Notes: generated from the sequence alone by a model not told the origin. A stretch of 64,000 bases of DNA from Pseudoalteromonas luteoviolacea (GCF_001750165.1 NZ_CP015411.1:1020001-1084000); one strand, 5' to 3'; shown: positions 8,569 to 18,603, numbered from the stretch's first letter. Made by a program: numbers and translations.

Positions 8569-10089
8569 ATGACAAATACTCAGATTAACCAAGACGAAAT
8601 TAACAAAGCGGTATGGGCTGCTTGCGATACCTTTAGAGGCACAGTTGACCCCTCAATCTACAAAGATTTCATCTTGACCATGCTGTTCTTAAAGTACATC
8701 TCTGATGTTTATCAGGATGAGTACGACAAGCTAGTAGAACAGTACGGTGATCAGCCTGACTTAATTCATGCGATGATGGCAAAACAACGTTTTGTATTAC
8801 CGAAGGGGGCAAGCTTTTGGGACTTATACGAAGACCGCCACAAAGCTGGCAACGGCCAACGTATCGACCAAGCATTGCACGCTATTGAAGAAGCAAATGG
8901 TGGTAAGTTAAAAAATGTTTTCCAAGACATCAGCTTTAATACCGACAAGTTAGGCCAAGAAAAACAAAAGAACGATATTCTCCGTCATTTACTAGAAGAC
9001 TTTGGTAAAGAAGTATTAGACCTGCGCCCAAGCCGTGTAGGTTCACTTGATATTATCGGCAATGCTTACGAATACCTAATCAAACACTTTGCAGCGGGTA
9101 GCGGTAAGTCGGCTGGTGAATTCTATACTCCGCCAGAAGTTTCGGATCTGTTAGCGGCAATACTTGATCCGCAAGAAGGTGATCAAATTTGTGATCCTGC
9201 ATGTGGATCAGGATCGCTTTTAATGAAGTGTGGACGAATGATCAGAGACAATTTTAATGGTTCGAAAAAGTACGCACTATTTGGACAAGAGGCGATAGGT
9301 TCTACTTGGGCGCTTGCCAAGATGAATATGTTTCTTCACGGTGAAGACAACCACCGTATTGAGTGGGGGGACACAATTCGCCACCCTATGCTGCTTGATA
9401 AAGAAGGTACGGGGTTATTACACTTTGATGTGGTTACCGCAAATCCACCATTCTCGTTAGACAAATGGGGCTTTGAAGGTGCCGCTAATGACGAGTTTGG
9501 TCGCTTCCGCCGAGGTGTTCCACCCAAAACTAAAGGTGACTATGCGTTTATCAGCCATATGGTTGAAACGCTTAAGCCTGAGTCTGGTCGAATGGGAGTT
9601 GTTGTTCCTCATGGGGTTTTATTCAGAGGGTCAGCCGAAGGTAAAATACGTACACAGCTCATTGAAGAAAACCTATTAGATGCCGTCATCGGATTACCTG
9701 AAAAGTTGTTCTTCGGCACAGGTATTCCTGCTGCAATCCTAATCTTCAAAAAGCACAAAGCTGACGACAAGGTTTTGTTTATTGATGGTAGCCGTGAATT
9801 CAAACCAGGTAAAAATCAAAACCAGTTAACGACCAATAATATTCAAAAAATCATCGATAGCTATAAATCCCGTGAGACGGTTGATAAGTATGCCTATTTA
9901 GCGACTTTAGAAGAGATTAAAGAAAACGATTTTAATCTCAATATTCCACGTTATGTAGATACGTTTGAAGAAGAAGCTGAGATTGATTTAGTCGCAGTTC
10001 GGACTGAGCGTTTGCAATTGCAGAATGAGTTGAAAGCGCTTGAAATTGAAATGGAAGGCTACTTAAAGGAGTTGGATTATGGTGCCTAG
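8569..10089 (+). CDS. hsdM: Type I restriction-modification DNA methyltransferase subunit HsdM
   Basis: A 506-aa adenine-N6 methyltransferase. Residues 8-145 form the helical HsdM N-terminal domain. The catalytic domain has the SAM-binding motif DPACGSGS (209-216) and the catalytic NPPF (292-295). HsdM pairs with HsdS to methylate the asymmetric split target sequence and provides the methylation core for the HsdR complex. All motifs are intact. The hsdS gene begins 11 bp before its stop, in the usual coupled arrangement. Confidence 0.97.
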   Translation: MTNTQINQDEINKAVWAACDTFRGTVDPSIYKDFILTMLFLKYISDVYQDEYDKLVEQYGDQPDLIHAMMAKQRFVLPKGASFWDLYEDRHKAGNGQRIDQALHAIEEANGGKLKNVFQDISFNTDKLGQEKQKNDILRHLLEDFGKEVLDLRPSRVGSLDIIGNAYEYLIKHFAAGSGKSAGEFYTPPEVSDLLAAILDPQEGDQICDPACGSGSLLMKCGRMIRDNFNGSKKYALFGQEAIGSTWALAKMNMFLHGEDNHRIEWGDTIRHPMLLDKEGTGLLHFDVVTANPPFSLDKWGFEGAANDEFGRFRRGVPPKTKGDYAFISHMVETLKPESGRMGVVVPHGVLFRGSAEGKIRTQLIEENLLDAVIGLPEKLFFGTGIPAAILIFKKHKADDKVLFIDGSREFKPGKNQNQLTTNNIQKIIDSYKSRETVDKYAYLATLEEIKENDFNLNIPRYVDTFEEEAEIDLVAVRTERLQLQNELKALEIEMEGYLKELDYGA

Positions 10090-11260
10090 TGGATGGAAAC
10101 ATATCCGCCTTGATAAGCTTTGCGAAACTGTCACTAGCGGTTCGCGAGATTGGGCAAAGTATTACGCTGAGCAAGGAAGCAAATTTATAAGAATGACAAA
10201 TCTTCAAAGAGAGAACATCTATTTAGATCTTTCTGACTTGAAATTTGTAGATATTCAAAGCGACTCATCTGACGGAAAAAGAACATCACTTAAAGCTGGT
10301 GATATTCTAATGTCGATCACAGCCGAACTTGGAAAAATAGGCTGGGTTCATGAAGGGTTGGGTGAATCATATATTAATCAACATACTGCATTAATTCGTT
10401 TGGATCAGAGTCAAGCAAATAGTAAATATATCGCTTACTTGTTGTCGTCAAAGACAATGAACCACAAAATAAATAGGCTTAATGACTCAGGGGCAAAAGC
10501 TGGATTAAATTTACCAACAATTAGGTCTATTCCAATAGATGTCCCCCCAATTCAAGAACAACATAAAATTGCCAAAATTCTGTCCACTTGGGATAAAGCG
10601 ATTAGCACCACTGAGCGTCTGATTGATAACAGCAAGCAACAGAAAAAAGCGCTAATGCAACAACTGCTCACAGGCAAAAAGCGTCTACTTGATGATTCAG
10701 GCAAGCAATTTGATGGAGAGTGGGAAGAAGTGAAGCTTGGGGACATAAGCTTTATAACGACAGGCAGTTCCAATCGAGAGGATTCTTCTCTAGATGGAGA
10801 GTTTACTTTTTTTGATCGCTCAGAGGATATTCGAACAAGTAGTCGATATCTATTTGATTCTGAAGCTGTAATTGTTCCAGGCGAAGGCCAAGACTTTGTA
10901 CCTAAGCATTTTAAGGGAAAATTCGATCTTCATCAGAGAACCTACGCGATTATGGATTTTTCAGAATCCGTTGGTAAATACCTATTCTATTACATTGGGT
11001 ATTATCGTCACTATTTTCTATCTCAAGCAGTTGGTAGCACAGTTAAATCACTGAGGTTACCGATGTTTCAGAAAATGCCCATACGATTACCAACAATTGC
11101 AGAGCAACAAAAAATTGCCAAAGTGTTAACGATTGCGGATAAAGAAATTGAACTGCTAGAGCAACAACTTGCCGACTTAAAACAAGAGAAAAAAGCGCTA
11201 ATGCAGCAGTTGTTGACAGGTAAGCGTAGAGTAAAAGTTGATTCTTCGGAGGCTGCATAA
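10079..11260 (+). CDS. hsdS: Type I restriction-modification specificity subunit HsdS
   Basis: A 393-aa specificity subunit with two target recognition domains, roughly residues 1-165 and 215-345. Each is followed by a conserved helical spacer: PPIQEQHKIAKILSTWDKAI and LPTIAEQQKIAKVLTIADKE. Both spacers end in KKALMQQLLTGK. It sets DNA sequence recognition for methylation and cleavage. The gene overlaps hsdM by 11 bp, and the next gene starts on its stop codon (TAATG). The two spacer copies share an identical 19-bp DNA stretch (10641-10659 and 11187-11205), a possible substrate for domain exchange. Confidence 0.96.
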   Translation: MVPSGWKHIRLDKLCETVTSGSRDWAKYYAEQGSKFIRMTNLQRENIYLDLSDLKFVDIQSDSSDGKRTSLKAGDILMSITAELGKIGWVHEGLGESYINQHTALIRLDQSQANSKYIAYLLSSKTMNHKINRLNDSGAKAGLNLPTIRSIPIDVPPIQEQHKIAKILSTWDKAISTTERLIDNSKQQKKALMQQLLTGKKRLLDDSGKQFDGEWEEVKLGDISFITTGSSNREDSSLDGEFTFFDRSEDIRTSSRYLFDSEAVIVPGEGQDFVPKHFKGKFDLHQRTYAIMDFSESVGKYLFYYIGYYRHYFLSQAVGSTVKSLRLPMFQKMPIRLPTIAEQQKIAKVLTIADKEIELLEQQLADLKQEKKALMQQLLTGKRRVKVDSSEAA

Positions 11261-12132
11261 TGAATTCTAAAAGACCTCGCACCATTCAAATATTTTTGCC
11301 TACTGGTGACCCATCGGGTATTCGCATAGCTGAACAAACAACTTCTATTATTCGCTTAATAGAAGTACCGCGTAGCGATATTGCTGACTTCCTAAAAATG
11401 GACGAGTCAAAGCAAGTAGGCTTGTACTTCTTAATATCTGGCGATAGTAAAGATGAGTTGTATATAGGTCAATCTGGTGAAGTTGGTTCTCGTCTAATGC
11501 AGCATCATAAAGATGGCAAAAAGGATTGGGAACGCGCCCTAGTATTGATTTCACTTACAAATAACTTAACTCAAACTCACGTGTTGTATTTAGAATCACT
11601 TTCTATTGAAAAAGCCAAGGCTTGCCAACGCTTTGAGTTATTAAATGGTAATAACGGGCAAAAACCTCATACTCCTATTCCACTCAAAGCAGACTGTGAT
11701 GAAATACATGAAGTGGGAGGCTTGCTATTGGCAACTCTGGGATACCCTATTTTTGAGCCTCTTACGGAACAGGTCTCATCTGAAACAGAGCAAGTATTCT
11801 TCTGTAATCGAGCTGGATCTGATGCCAAAGGAATTTATACCAACGAAGGTATGGTTGTTTTAAAAGGCTCTTCTGCGCCAATGGTTACCAAGAGGAAAAC
11901 CGAACAACGCTTTTATGATAAACGAGATGAGTTACTTAACAAAGGTGTAATAGTTAAAGATGGTGATCGCTTTGTTTTCCAGAGAGATTACCTTTTCCAA
12001 ACGCCAAGTGGTGCATCTATGTTTTTGCTCCTGGCTACATCAAATGGCTGGGTAGATTGGAAAACAGACAAAGGCATGACGTTGCATGATCATCAAGGTC
12101 GTACTATTGAAGTAGCAGATGCTCAAATTTAA
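11260..12132 (+). CDS. GIY-YIG domain protein with C-terminal DUF4357-like domain
   Basis: A 290-aa protein. Residues 52-125 show a GIY-YIG nuclease fold: GLYFLI (54-59), YIG (68-70), Arg78 in GSRLMQHH and Glu112 in LYLESL, i.e. the catalytic Tyr, Arg and Glu of the family. Residues about 210-280 (DRFVFQRDYLF, SGASMFLLL, WVDWKT) look like DUF4357, a small domain often found at the end of GIY-YIG and related proteins. It overlaps hsdS by one base and is clearly part of the hsd operon. It is not a standard type I subunit. A second nuclease activity linked to the restriction system is inferred. Confidence 0.88.
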   Translation: MNSKRPRTIQIFLPTGDPSGIRIAEQTTSIIRLIEVPRSDIADFLKMDESKQVGLYFLISGDSKDELYIGQSGEVGSRLMQHHKDGKKDWERALVLISLTNNLTQTHVLYLESLSIEKAKACQRFELLNGNNGQKPHTPIPLKADCDEIHEVGGLLLATLGYPIFEPLTEQVSSETEQVFFCNRAGSDAKGIYTNEGMVVLKGSSAPMVTKRKTEQRFYDKRDELLNKGVIVKDGDRFVFQRDYLFQTPSGASMFLLLATSNGWVDWKTDKGMTLHDHQGRTIEVADAQI

Positions 12133-12174
12133 TGGTTTAGCTTATTAAAAACATAAAATAAAAATAAGGAAAAT

Positions 12175-13518
12175 ATGGATATCACAGCATTAACGTTCAA
12201 CGAGAGGGACGAATTCAAACGGAAGAGTATTGCTGAAAAAGCAATCTCTCTACTACAGGCTGAAATTGATATTTCACCTATGGTAATAGACGGTAGTTGG
12301 GGCACCGGAAAATCCGAGTTTTGTCACAAACTTATTAATTTAATGAATGAACAAGAGTCTCATCACTTAATCTATATTGACGCATTTAAAGCCGACCATG
12401 CCAATGAGCCTTTGATGACGGTACTTGCAGAGGTAATCAAAGTTTTACCTGAAGATGAAAGTAAACAAAGTTTCGTCAAGAAAGCACTTCCTGCCGTTAG
12501 GTATGGTTTGAAGACAATTGCTAAAGCTGGCGTGTCACATCTCCTTAGACAAGACGCAGCAGATGTTGTGGATGATTTTGATAAGCAGATTCAACAGGCT
12601 GCTGACAAAACAATTGATGCGACGGTTGAATCTATTCTAAAAGACCATGTAGAAGCAGAGAAGAATCTAAAAGCACTGCAAGAAGCAATGGCAGAAATAG
12701 CAGCCGAAAAACCAATTGTATTGTTCGTAGATGAATTAGATCGATGTAGACCAAACTTTGCTGTGGATATGCTCGAAATAATCAAGCATACATTTGACGT
12801 GAATGGCGTACAGTTTGTATTAGTGACGAACACTCAACAGCTAAAAGCATCCGTAAATCATTGTTACGGAGCTGCCGTCGATGCCCAAAGATATTTAGAT
12901 AAGTTTATTAAATTCCGTTTTGAACTTTCACCAATTTCAGAGTCTATTCCTAAACAACCGCAATTAGCTGCACTGGAACACTTTCAACAACTTGTTAAAT
13001 CAGGAAAGCAGGTTCCTGACGAACGGGCTGAAGATGAGTCATTAGAGTATCTAGTAATAAAAAGTTTCATAATTCAACAAAAGTTATCGTTAAGAGAAAT
13101 CGAAACTTTTTATAGATATTTATGTGTTGCTAATCACATTTCTCCTAACTTTTTTAATGATGACCTTAAAGGTAATCAGTTATTTAAAATAACAAGCCTG
13201 ATGATGTTTTGTTTTAATCCTAACTTATTAGACAAGATAAGGCGGAGAGAAGCTTCAATTATAGAGTTTTCAGAATTTATTGGAGTTAGGAAGATAGACC
13301 CTTTATTCGATGGAAAGATACTAAAAAGTGAACAGCTTATGGTTGTCCTATTTGTTTTGTATGATTCATTTCATGATAAAGAAAAGTTTGTATTGAATGA
13401 AGAAAGTCTTAAAGGTTGGAACGAGCTAATAAACCAATACTTTGATTCAAGCATAAGTTATCTTGAAGGCTATAAAATCATTGAAGCCACCACGGAAATA
13501 CTTTCTTTAGGAAAATAA
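12175..13518 (+). CDS. KAP-family P-loop NTPase
   Basis: A 447-aa STAND-like NTPase of the KAP family, with Walker A GSWGTGKS (40-47) and Walker B IVLFVDELDR (181-190) followed by CRPNFAVDMLE, the hallmark of KAP proteins. No clear transmembrane segment is seen, unlike many KAP proteins. It sits 42 bp after the GIY-YIG gene and 5 bp before hsdR, so it is inside the restriction operon. KAP NTPases recur in defence loci. Here it may act as a sensor or regulator coupled to the GIY-YIG protein or to HsdR; this is inferred from position only. Confidence 0.88.
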   Translation: MDITALTFNERDEFKRKSIAEKAISLLQAEIDISPMVIDGSWGTGKSEFCHKLINLMNEQESHHLIYIDAFKADHANEPLMTVLAEVIKVLPEDESKQSFVKKALPAVRYGLKTIAKAGVSHLLRQDAADVVDDFDKQIQQAADKTIDATVESILKDHVEAEKNLKALQEAMAEIAAEKPIVLFVDELDRCRPNFAVDMLEIIKHTFDVNGVQFVLVTNTQQLKASVNHCYGAAVDAQRYLDKFIKFRFELSPISESIPKQPQLAALEHFQQLVKSGKQVPDERAEDESLEYLVIKSFIIQQKLSLREIETFYRYLCVANHISPNFFNDDLKGNQLFKITSLMMFCFNPNLLDKIRRREASIIEFSEFIGVRKIDPLFDGKILKSEQLMVVLFVLYDSFHDKEKFVLNEESLKGWNELINQYFDSSISYLEGYKIIEATTEILSLGK

Positions 13519-13523
13519 TTTTT

Positions 13524-16500
13524 ATGGCTAATTTCAAAGAAGAGTTCAGCTCAAAAATACCTGCCATGACCTTGCTGGCAAAACTAGGCTACGAGTTTGT
13601 CTCACCAAGTGAGTGTGAACAGCTTCGTGGAAATAAGGTTGCATCTGAAGGGAAAACTACATCACAGGTTATGTTAATACCTGTTATGAGGGAGTTTTTA
13701 TCGACGCAAATATACATGTACGCAGGAAAGCCTCAAAAGCTCTCTGAAGCTGCTATAGATAAAATCATTCACCAGCTTAGCCCCGCAATGAATGAGGGGC
13801 TAAAAAGCGCCAATGAGAAGCTTTATGAGGCAATGCTCTATGGTGTTGGCGTGACAGAGTTTGTTGATGGAAAGAAAACCTCGCCCACAATTCAGCTTAT
13901 TGATTGGCAAAATCTAGAGAGAAACTATTTCCATTTCACTGAAGAAATGACAGTTCAAAATGCGGAAGGTACGGGTAACAGAAGACCTGATATAGTTTGC
14001 TTTGTTAACGGCTTACCACTGGTAATTATTGAAGCCAAACGGCCTGATTCAAAACATGAAGGTAAATCTACCTGCTCTGAAGCGATATCTCAGCATATTC
14101 GCAATCAAGGTCAACAAGAAGTTCCACACCTTTATGCTTATAGCCAGCTACTTCTCTCTATCAATGGTCATGAAGGTCTTTACGGCACATGTGGAACCAT
14201 AGATAAGTTCTGGGCTAAATGGAAAGAAGAAGAAATCATTGAAGCTGAGTTTGTACGGCTAAAAAATAACGAGCTTGAAAAAGGCAAGATAGACAAACTA
14301 TTTGCTCACCGCAACCTTGCTGAGAAAGATGAGTACCTGACACTATTGGCCTCTGGAGAACTAGCCGTTACTGATCAAGATAGGCTTGTCATTAGCTTAT
14401 TAAGACCTGACAGGCTTTTAGAAATGGTTCGTCTATTTACTTTATTCGATAAGAAAGCGGGAAAAATTGTCGCTCGTTATCAACAAGTATTCGGAATTAA
14501 AGCCCTGATAGAAAGGATCAGTAATTATGACGATACTGGTGCACGTGAAGGTGGTGTAATTTGGCATACCACAGGCAGTGGTAAGTCATTCACTATGGTG
14601 TTTTTGTCAAAAGCCCTAATTTGGTTACAGGATTTAGCCAAATGCCGAGTAATTATTGTTACTGACCGTGTTGATCTAGAAGATCAGTTAAGTCGAACTT
14701 TTGCTTCTGGAGGAGCACTTACGGATCGAGATCAAAAAGACGCAATGGCAACGTCAGGCAAACGGTTGGCGCAGCAGATAGGTAAAGGAAACGAGCGCGT
14801 TATTTTCTCAATCATCAACAAGTTTGGCTCAGCCATTAAGCATAAAGACTGCTATAACGACAGTCCCAACATTATCGTTCTAGTTGATGAAGGACACCGC
14901 AGTCAAAACGGTGAAAACAATGTACGTATGCGACAAGCGCTACCAAAGGCTGCATTGGTCGCTTTTACTGGCACACCGTTATTAAAAGACGACAAGACAG
15001 AGAATAAGTTTGGCAAGATTATTCACTCTTACACTATGCAGCAGGCAGTTGAAGACAAAACAGTCACACCGTTGTTGTACGAAGAAAGAATTCCAGAATT
15101 GAACATTAATGACAAAGCTATTGATGCTTGGTTCGAGCGCATGACTAGTGCCCTTACAGATAAACAACGAACAGATCTTAAAAAGAAATTCGCTCAAAAG
15201 GGACAGATTTATCAAACCGAAGGTCGTATTGAATTGATCGCCCATGATATATCAGACCATTTTCAGAACTTTAAGCAACAAGGATTGAAGGGGCAGTTGG
15301 CTTGTGACTCTAAAGCCTCCGCGATTCGATATAAGAAGATTTTGGATGATATTGGTAAAGTAACTTCGGTTGTTGCAATGTCGCCGCCTGATACACGTGA
15401 AGGCCATGAGGCAGTCGATCAAGAAAGCAAAGATGTTGTTCAGAATTGGTGGAAAGCTAATGTTGGTAAAGAGGATGAAAAATCTTATACCAAAGCCATT
15501 ATTGAAGATTACGGTAGAGAAGATGGCCCTGACTTAATGATAGTAGTTGATAAGCTCCTTACAGGCTTCGATGAACCTAAAAATACCGTGTTATACATAG
15601 ATAAACCGCTTAAAGAGCATAACTTGATTCAAGCGATTGCTCGTGTAAACCGCTTGCATAGTAAAAAGCAGTTTGGCTACTTAATTGATTATCGCGGTAT
15701 TTTAAAAGAGCTAGATACGACGATAGAGAAGTATCAAGATTTAGCTGAAAGAACCCAAGCAGGTTTTGATATTGAAGACCTCAAAGGCTTATATAATCGC
15801 ATGGACACCGAGTACAAGAAGTTACCAGGTCTACATGCTGATTTATGGGCAATATTTTCAGAAGTAAAAAACAAGCAAGATGGCCCAGCATTAAGACAAG
15901 CATTAGCACCTAAAGTACAAGATATTAGTGGCGAATTAGTTGATACCAATTTGAAACAACGTGATGACTTCTACGCTGCACTGACTTCATTCTCAAACTG
16001 TATGAAGGTAGCGTTGCAGTCGGCAAGTTACTTTGATGATAAATCATTTGATAGCAAACGCGATCTGTATAAACAAGATCTAAAAATGTTTGTAGGCTTG
16101 CGAAAACAAGTACGTGAAGATGCTAATGAAACAATCGATTATGACCAGTACGCTGAAGATATAAAAAGCCTGCTAGATAAGCATATTGCGGGTGTTGAAG
16201 TAAAAGAACCCGATGGTGCTTACCTTGTTGGCAACCTTGGCAAAAATGTTAAACCTGTGGATATGTCAGATGACGAGGCCAGAAACCAAACGGATAAGAT
16301 CACTGGTCGAATAACAAAGATGATCGAGCAAGATCTCGCTGACGATCCATACGCGCAAGAATACTTTTCTAAACTTCTTAAAAAAGCTATTGAAGATGCC
16401 AAGGCTATGTTCGATGCGCCAGTTAAACAGTACATTTTGTTTGCTGATTTTGAGCAAGAAGTCAAAGAGCGCAAAGTAGCGGATACCCCATCTGTATTTC

Positions 16501-16805
16501 ATGATGACAAAGGTAAGCTTAATAAACTTGCACAAGCATACTATGGCTTGTTTAAATTTTTATTCGAAGATACATATCTTGTGGAGCAAGGCTTGGATAA
16601 TGAGAAGCTTGTTGAGCTGGCATTCAGTATTGATCAAGTTGTTACAACGGCTGTTGCTGAATTTTCCATTAACCCTGCTGAAATTGAAAACGCAATCAGT
16701 ATGAAATTACTGCCAATGCTATTTGCTGACTTAGGTATTGATAAAGCGCAGCAGCTTATCGAGGAGGTGTTGAAAATTACACGCCTCGGTTTGGCAAGAG
16801 GTTAG
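13524..16805 (+). CDS. hsdR: Type I restriction enzyme endonuclease/translocase subunit HsdR
   Basis: A 1093-aa restriction subunit. The N-terminal nuclease has the PD-(D/E)xK signature RRPDIVCF ... VIIEAKRP (Asp156, Glu170, Lys172). The translocase has Walker A TTGSGKS (349-355), DEGH (455-458), TGTP (482-485), motif V LLTGFDEP and motif VI QAIARVNRL near 715. The C-terminal third is the helical domain that contacts HsdM. All motifs are intact, so the enzyme should be active. It starts 5 bp after the KAP gene, and the metalloprotease gene follows 7 bp after its stop. Confidence 0.97.
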   Translation: MANFKEEFSSKIPAMTLLAKLGYEFVSPSECEQLRGNKVASEGKTTSQVMLIPVMREFLSTQIYMYAGKPQKLSEAAIDKIIHQLSPAMNEGLKSANEKLYEAMLYGVGVTEFVDGKKTSPTIQLIDWQNLERNYFHFTEEMTVQNAEGTGNRRPDIVCFVNGLPLVIIEAKRPDSKHEGKSTCSEAISQHIRNQGQQEVPHLYAYSQLLLSINGHEGLYGTCGTIDKFWAKWKEEEIIEAEFVRLKNNELEKGKIDKLFAHRNLAEKDEYLTLLASGELAVTDQDRLVISLLRPDRLLEMVRLFTLFDKKAGKIVARYQQVFGIKALIERISNYDDTGAREGGVIWHTTGSGKSFTMVFLSKALIWLQDLAKCRVIIVTDRVDLEDQLSRTFASGGALTDRDQKDAMATSGKRLAQQIGKGNERVIFSIINKFGSAIKHKDCYNDSPNIIVLVDEGHRSQNGENNVRMRQALPKAALVAFTGTPLLKDDKTENKFGKIIHSYTMQQAVEDKTVTPLLYEERIPELNINDKAIDAWFERMTSALTDKQRTDLKKKFAQKGQIYQTEGRIELIAHDISDHFQNFKQQGLKGQLACDSKASAIRYKKILDDIGKVTSVVAMSPPDTREGHEAVDQESKDVVQNWWKANVGKEDEKSYTKAIIEDYGREDGPDLMIVVDKLLTGFDEPKNTVLYIDKPLKEHNLIQAIARVNRLHSKKQFGYLIDYRGILKELDTTIEKYQDLAERTQAGFDIEDLKGLYNRMDTEYKKLPGLHADLWAIFSEVKNKQDGPALRQALAPKVQDISGELVDTNLKQRDDFYAALTSFSNCMKVALQSASYFDDKSFDSKRDLYKQDLKMFVGLRKQVREDANETIDYDQYAEDIKSLLDKHIAGVEVKEPDGAYLVGNLGKNVKPVDMSDDEARNQTDKITGRITKMIEQDLADDPYAQEYFSKLLKKAIEDAKAMFDAPVKQYILFADFEQEVKERKVADTPSVFHDDKGKLNKLAQAYYGLFKFLFEDTYLVEQGLDNEKLVELAFSIDQVVTTAVAEFSINPAEIENAISMKLLPMLFADLGIDKAQQLIEEVLKITRLGLARG

Positions 16806-16812
16806 CCAAACA

Positions 16813-17619
16813 GTGATAAGTCAATCAATCGCTGCGGAAATTCAAAAGACAACAGCAGAAAGAGGCTGCTTCAGCTATGGAGCGGAAACAATCCATTATG
16901 ACATCATTCGCAAGGCTGAAAATGCTAAATCACAGCATGGTAGAACGCACGCTCGTAAAGTCGTTATAAAAGTTCATCCTGACCAAAGAGTCGTCGCAAC
17001 TGTTCCGTTTGATGCATCCGATGAGTCCATCAAGGATGCAATGCTTAAACGTGCTAGATGGATCTGGGAAAGCATAACTGAATTTGCTTCCCAGAATGAA
17101 TATGTGATGCCAAGAAAATACATAAGTGGCGAAACTCAGTTCTATTTGGGCAGGCGTTACGTTTTAAAAGTAGTTTTCGATGTTGAGCAAGTGCCAAATG
17201 TTAAGCTTCATCGAGGTAAATTAACCGTTACTCTGAAAAAAGATTGTGATGATCGGGTGGTTAAAATTAAGGCACTTTTAGACCGTTGGTATGCACGAAA
17301 AGCTGAAGCTATTTTTCATGAACGACTACAAGCTATGCTGCCTAAAGCATCATGGGTAATGGGCTTACCGCGATTTCGAATAATGGCGATGACTAAACAA
17401 TGGGGAAGCTGCTCAACTAAGGGTAACTTGATGCTCAACCCTCACTTAGTTAAAGCCCCAAAAGAGTGTATAGATTACGTGATTCTGCACGAGCTTTGTC
17501 ATATTGCTGAGCACAATCATAGTGACAAATTCTGGCGTTTATTAACGCAAGTAATGCCGCATTGGAAAGAGGTTAAGGCTAAGTTGGATGATATGGCGGA
17601 GTTGTATTTGAATGAGTAA
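16813..17619 (+). CDS. YgjP-like / DUF45 zinc metallopeptidase
   Basis: A 268-aa protein of the YgjP family (DUF45, SprT/WSS1-like gluzincin). The zinc motif HELCHIAEHNHSDKFW (starting near residue 222) supplies HExxH and a downstream His. The N-terminal half is the beta-rich family domain with KQWGSCSTKGNLMLNP before the active site. The start is GTG, 7 bp after the hsdR stop, so it closes the hsd operon. Genes of this type commonly follow hsdR in type I loci. A protective or proteolytic role toward the restriction complex is plausible but not established here. Confidence 0.88.
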   Translation: MISQSIAAEIQKTTAERGCFSYGAETIHYDIIRKAENAKSQHGRTHARKVVIKVHPDQRVVATVPFDASDESIKDAMLKRARWIWESITEFASQNEYVMPRKYISGETQFYLGRRYVLKVVFDVEQVPNVKLHRGKLTVTLKKDCDDRVVKIKALLDRWYARKAEAIFHERLQAMLPKASWVMGLPRFRIMAMTKQWGSCSTKGNLMLNPHLVKAPKECIDYVILHELCHIAEHNHSDKFWRLLTQVMPHWKEVKAKLDDMAELYLNE

Positions 17620-17753
17620 AAAGGTTACGACTTAAATAATAGCGTTAACAACTGACACTAACCAAATAAATTTTATCAACCGTATAGTTATATTAATATC
17701 AAAAACTTATAATCGCGCCATATTAACAATAATAAAAAGGGACTGTCGTATAT

Positions 17754-18134
17754 ATGAAACTACTAGCTTTAATGATATCTATAACTTTGTTTTCTGGCTT
17801 AGCAAATGCTAAACAGTACGTATGCCACTATACAGAAGAAAAAGGCACTGTGTTTGTGGATGCGGACTTTGAAAAGGGTGTCGTTAATCGAATCGAGACA
17901 AAACTTTGGAATGGGTTCGAATACAGGATTAAGAGGGGAAATCTGCACGTAAGAAACTTTAAAACATCTGCTTTAATTGATGAAGAAAATAAAGATTTGT
18001 TTGCGATGGCAGCTAAAGGTATGGCGCTTTATTATGATGACAAAAAAGACTATGGTTATTTCGTCTATGATGTTAGGGATAAATATAACAAAAGAGAGCG
18101 ACCTGTTAATTGTTTAGTTATGGAGCCTCGATAA
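17754..18134 (+). CDS. Small secreted protein of unknown function
   Basis: A 126-aa protein with a clear signal peptide (MKLLALMISITLFSGLANA, cleavage after ANA near residue 19). The mature part is 107 aa, polar, with two cysteines (YVCHY near the start, VNCLV near the end) that may pair in the periplasm. It is preceded by an A/T-rich 134-bp gap, so it probably has its own promoter. It lies between the hsd operon and the recombinase module. No family is recognised and no link to restriction is visible. Confidence 0.72.
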   Translation: MKLLALMISITLFSGLANAKQYVCHYTEEKGTVFVDADFEKGVVNRIETKLWNGFEYRIKRGNLHVRNFKTSALIDEENKDLFAMAAKGMALYYDDKKDYGYFVYDVRDKYNKRERPVNCLVMEPR

Positions 18135-18603
18135 ATAATAACTTTTAATAAGCCATACCCTGCTAATTGCCTGATCTAAACGTGTGTTCACTTATAAAAT
18201 AACCATATTGAGTCAGGATATAGTTCAGTCAAAGATCCTAACCGTATTTGGTGGTGATATAGTTTCTCTGTATTGAGTATTAGTAATTACATCTACTAGC
18301 TTAGAAAAGTGCCCTATACTTTTTATATGACTATAAAATAGTGTCGGCTTAACACTTTGAAAGGTAGAGAAGTAGGCCCCTTGACTAGGCTATGAAAAGT
18401 TGATTCAAAATTTTGAACAGTCTTCGTTTAGTCCTAAATTTTATGAGTAGCTGAGTTTTTTACCTGCGGTTATCAGAATAACTAGACACGCAATATTTAC
18501 TTGTATGACTGGCTATTTTAGCTCAATAAAAGGTGCACCCTGCTTTTCTTGAACTTTGAATGGGTTATAGCCATATCCTCAGAATCATCACACTCAAAAG
18601 CTG
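18135..18603. other. Non-coding stretch between cargo and recombinase module
   Basis: About 470 bp, A/T-rich, without a convincing open frame, ribosome binding site, tRNA-like fold or strong terminator on either strand. It separates a rightward gene from the leftward recombinase operon, so two transcripts converge here. I see nothing else in it. Confidence 0.6.
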
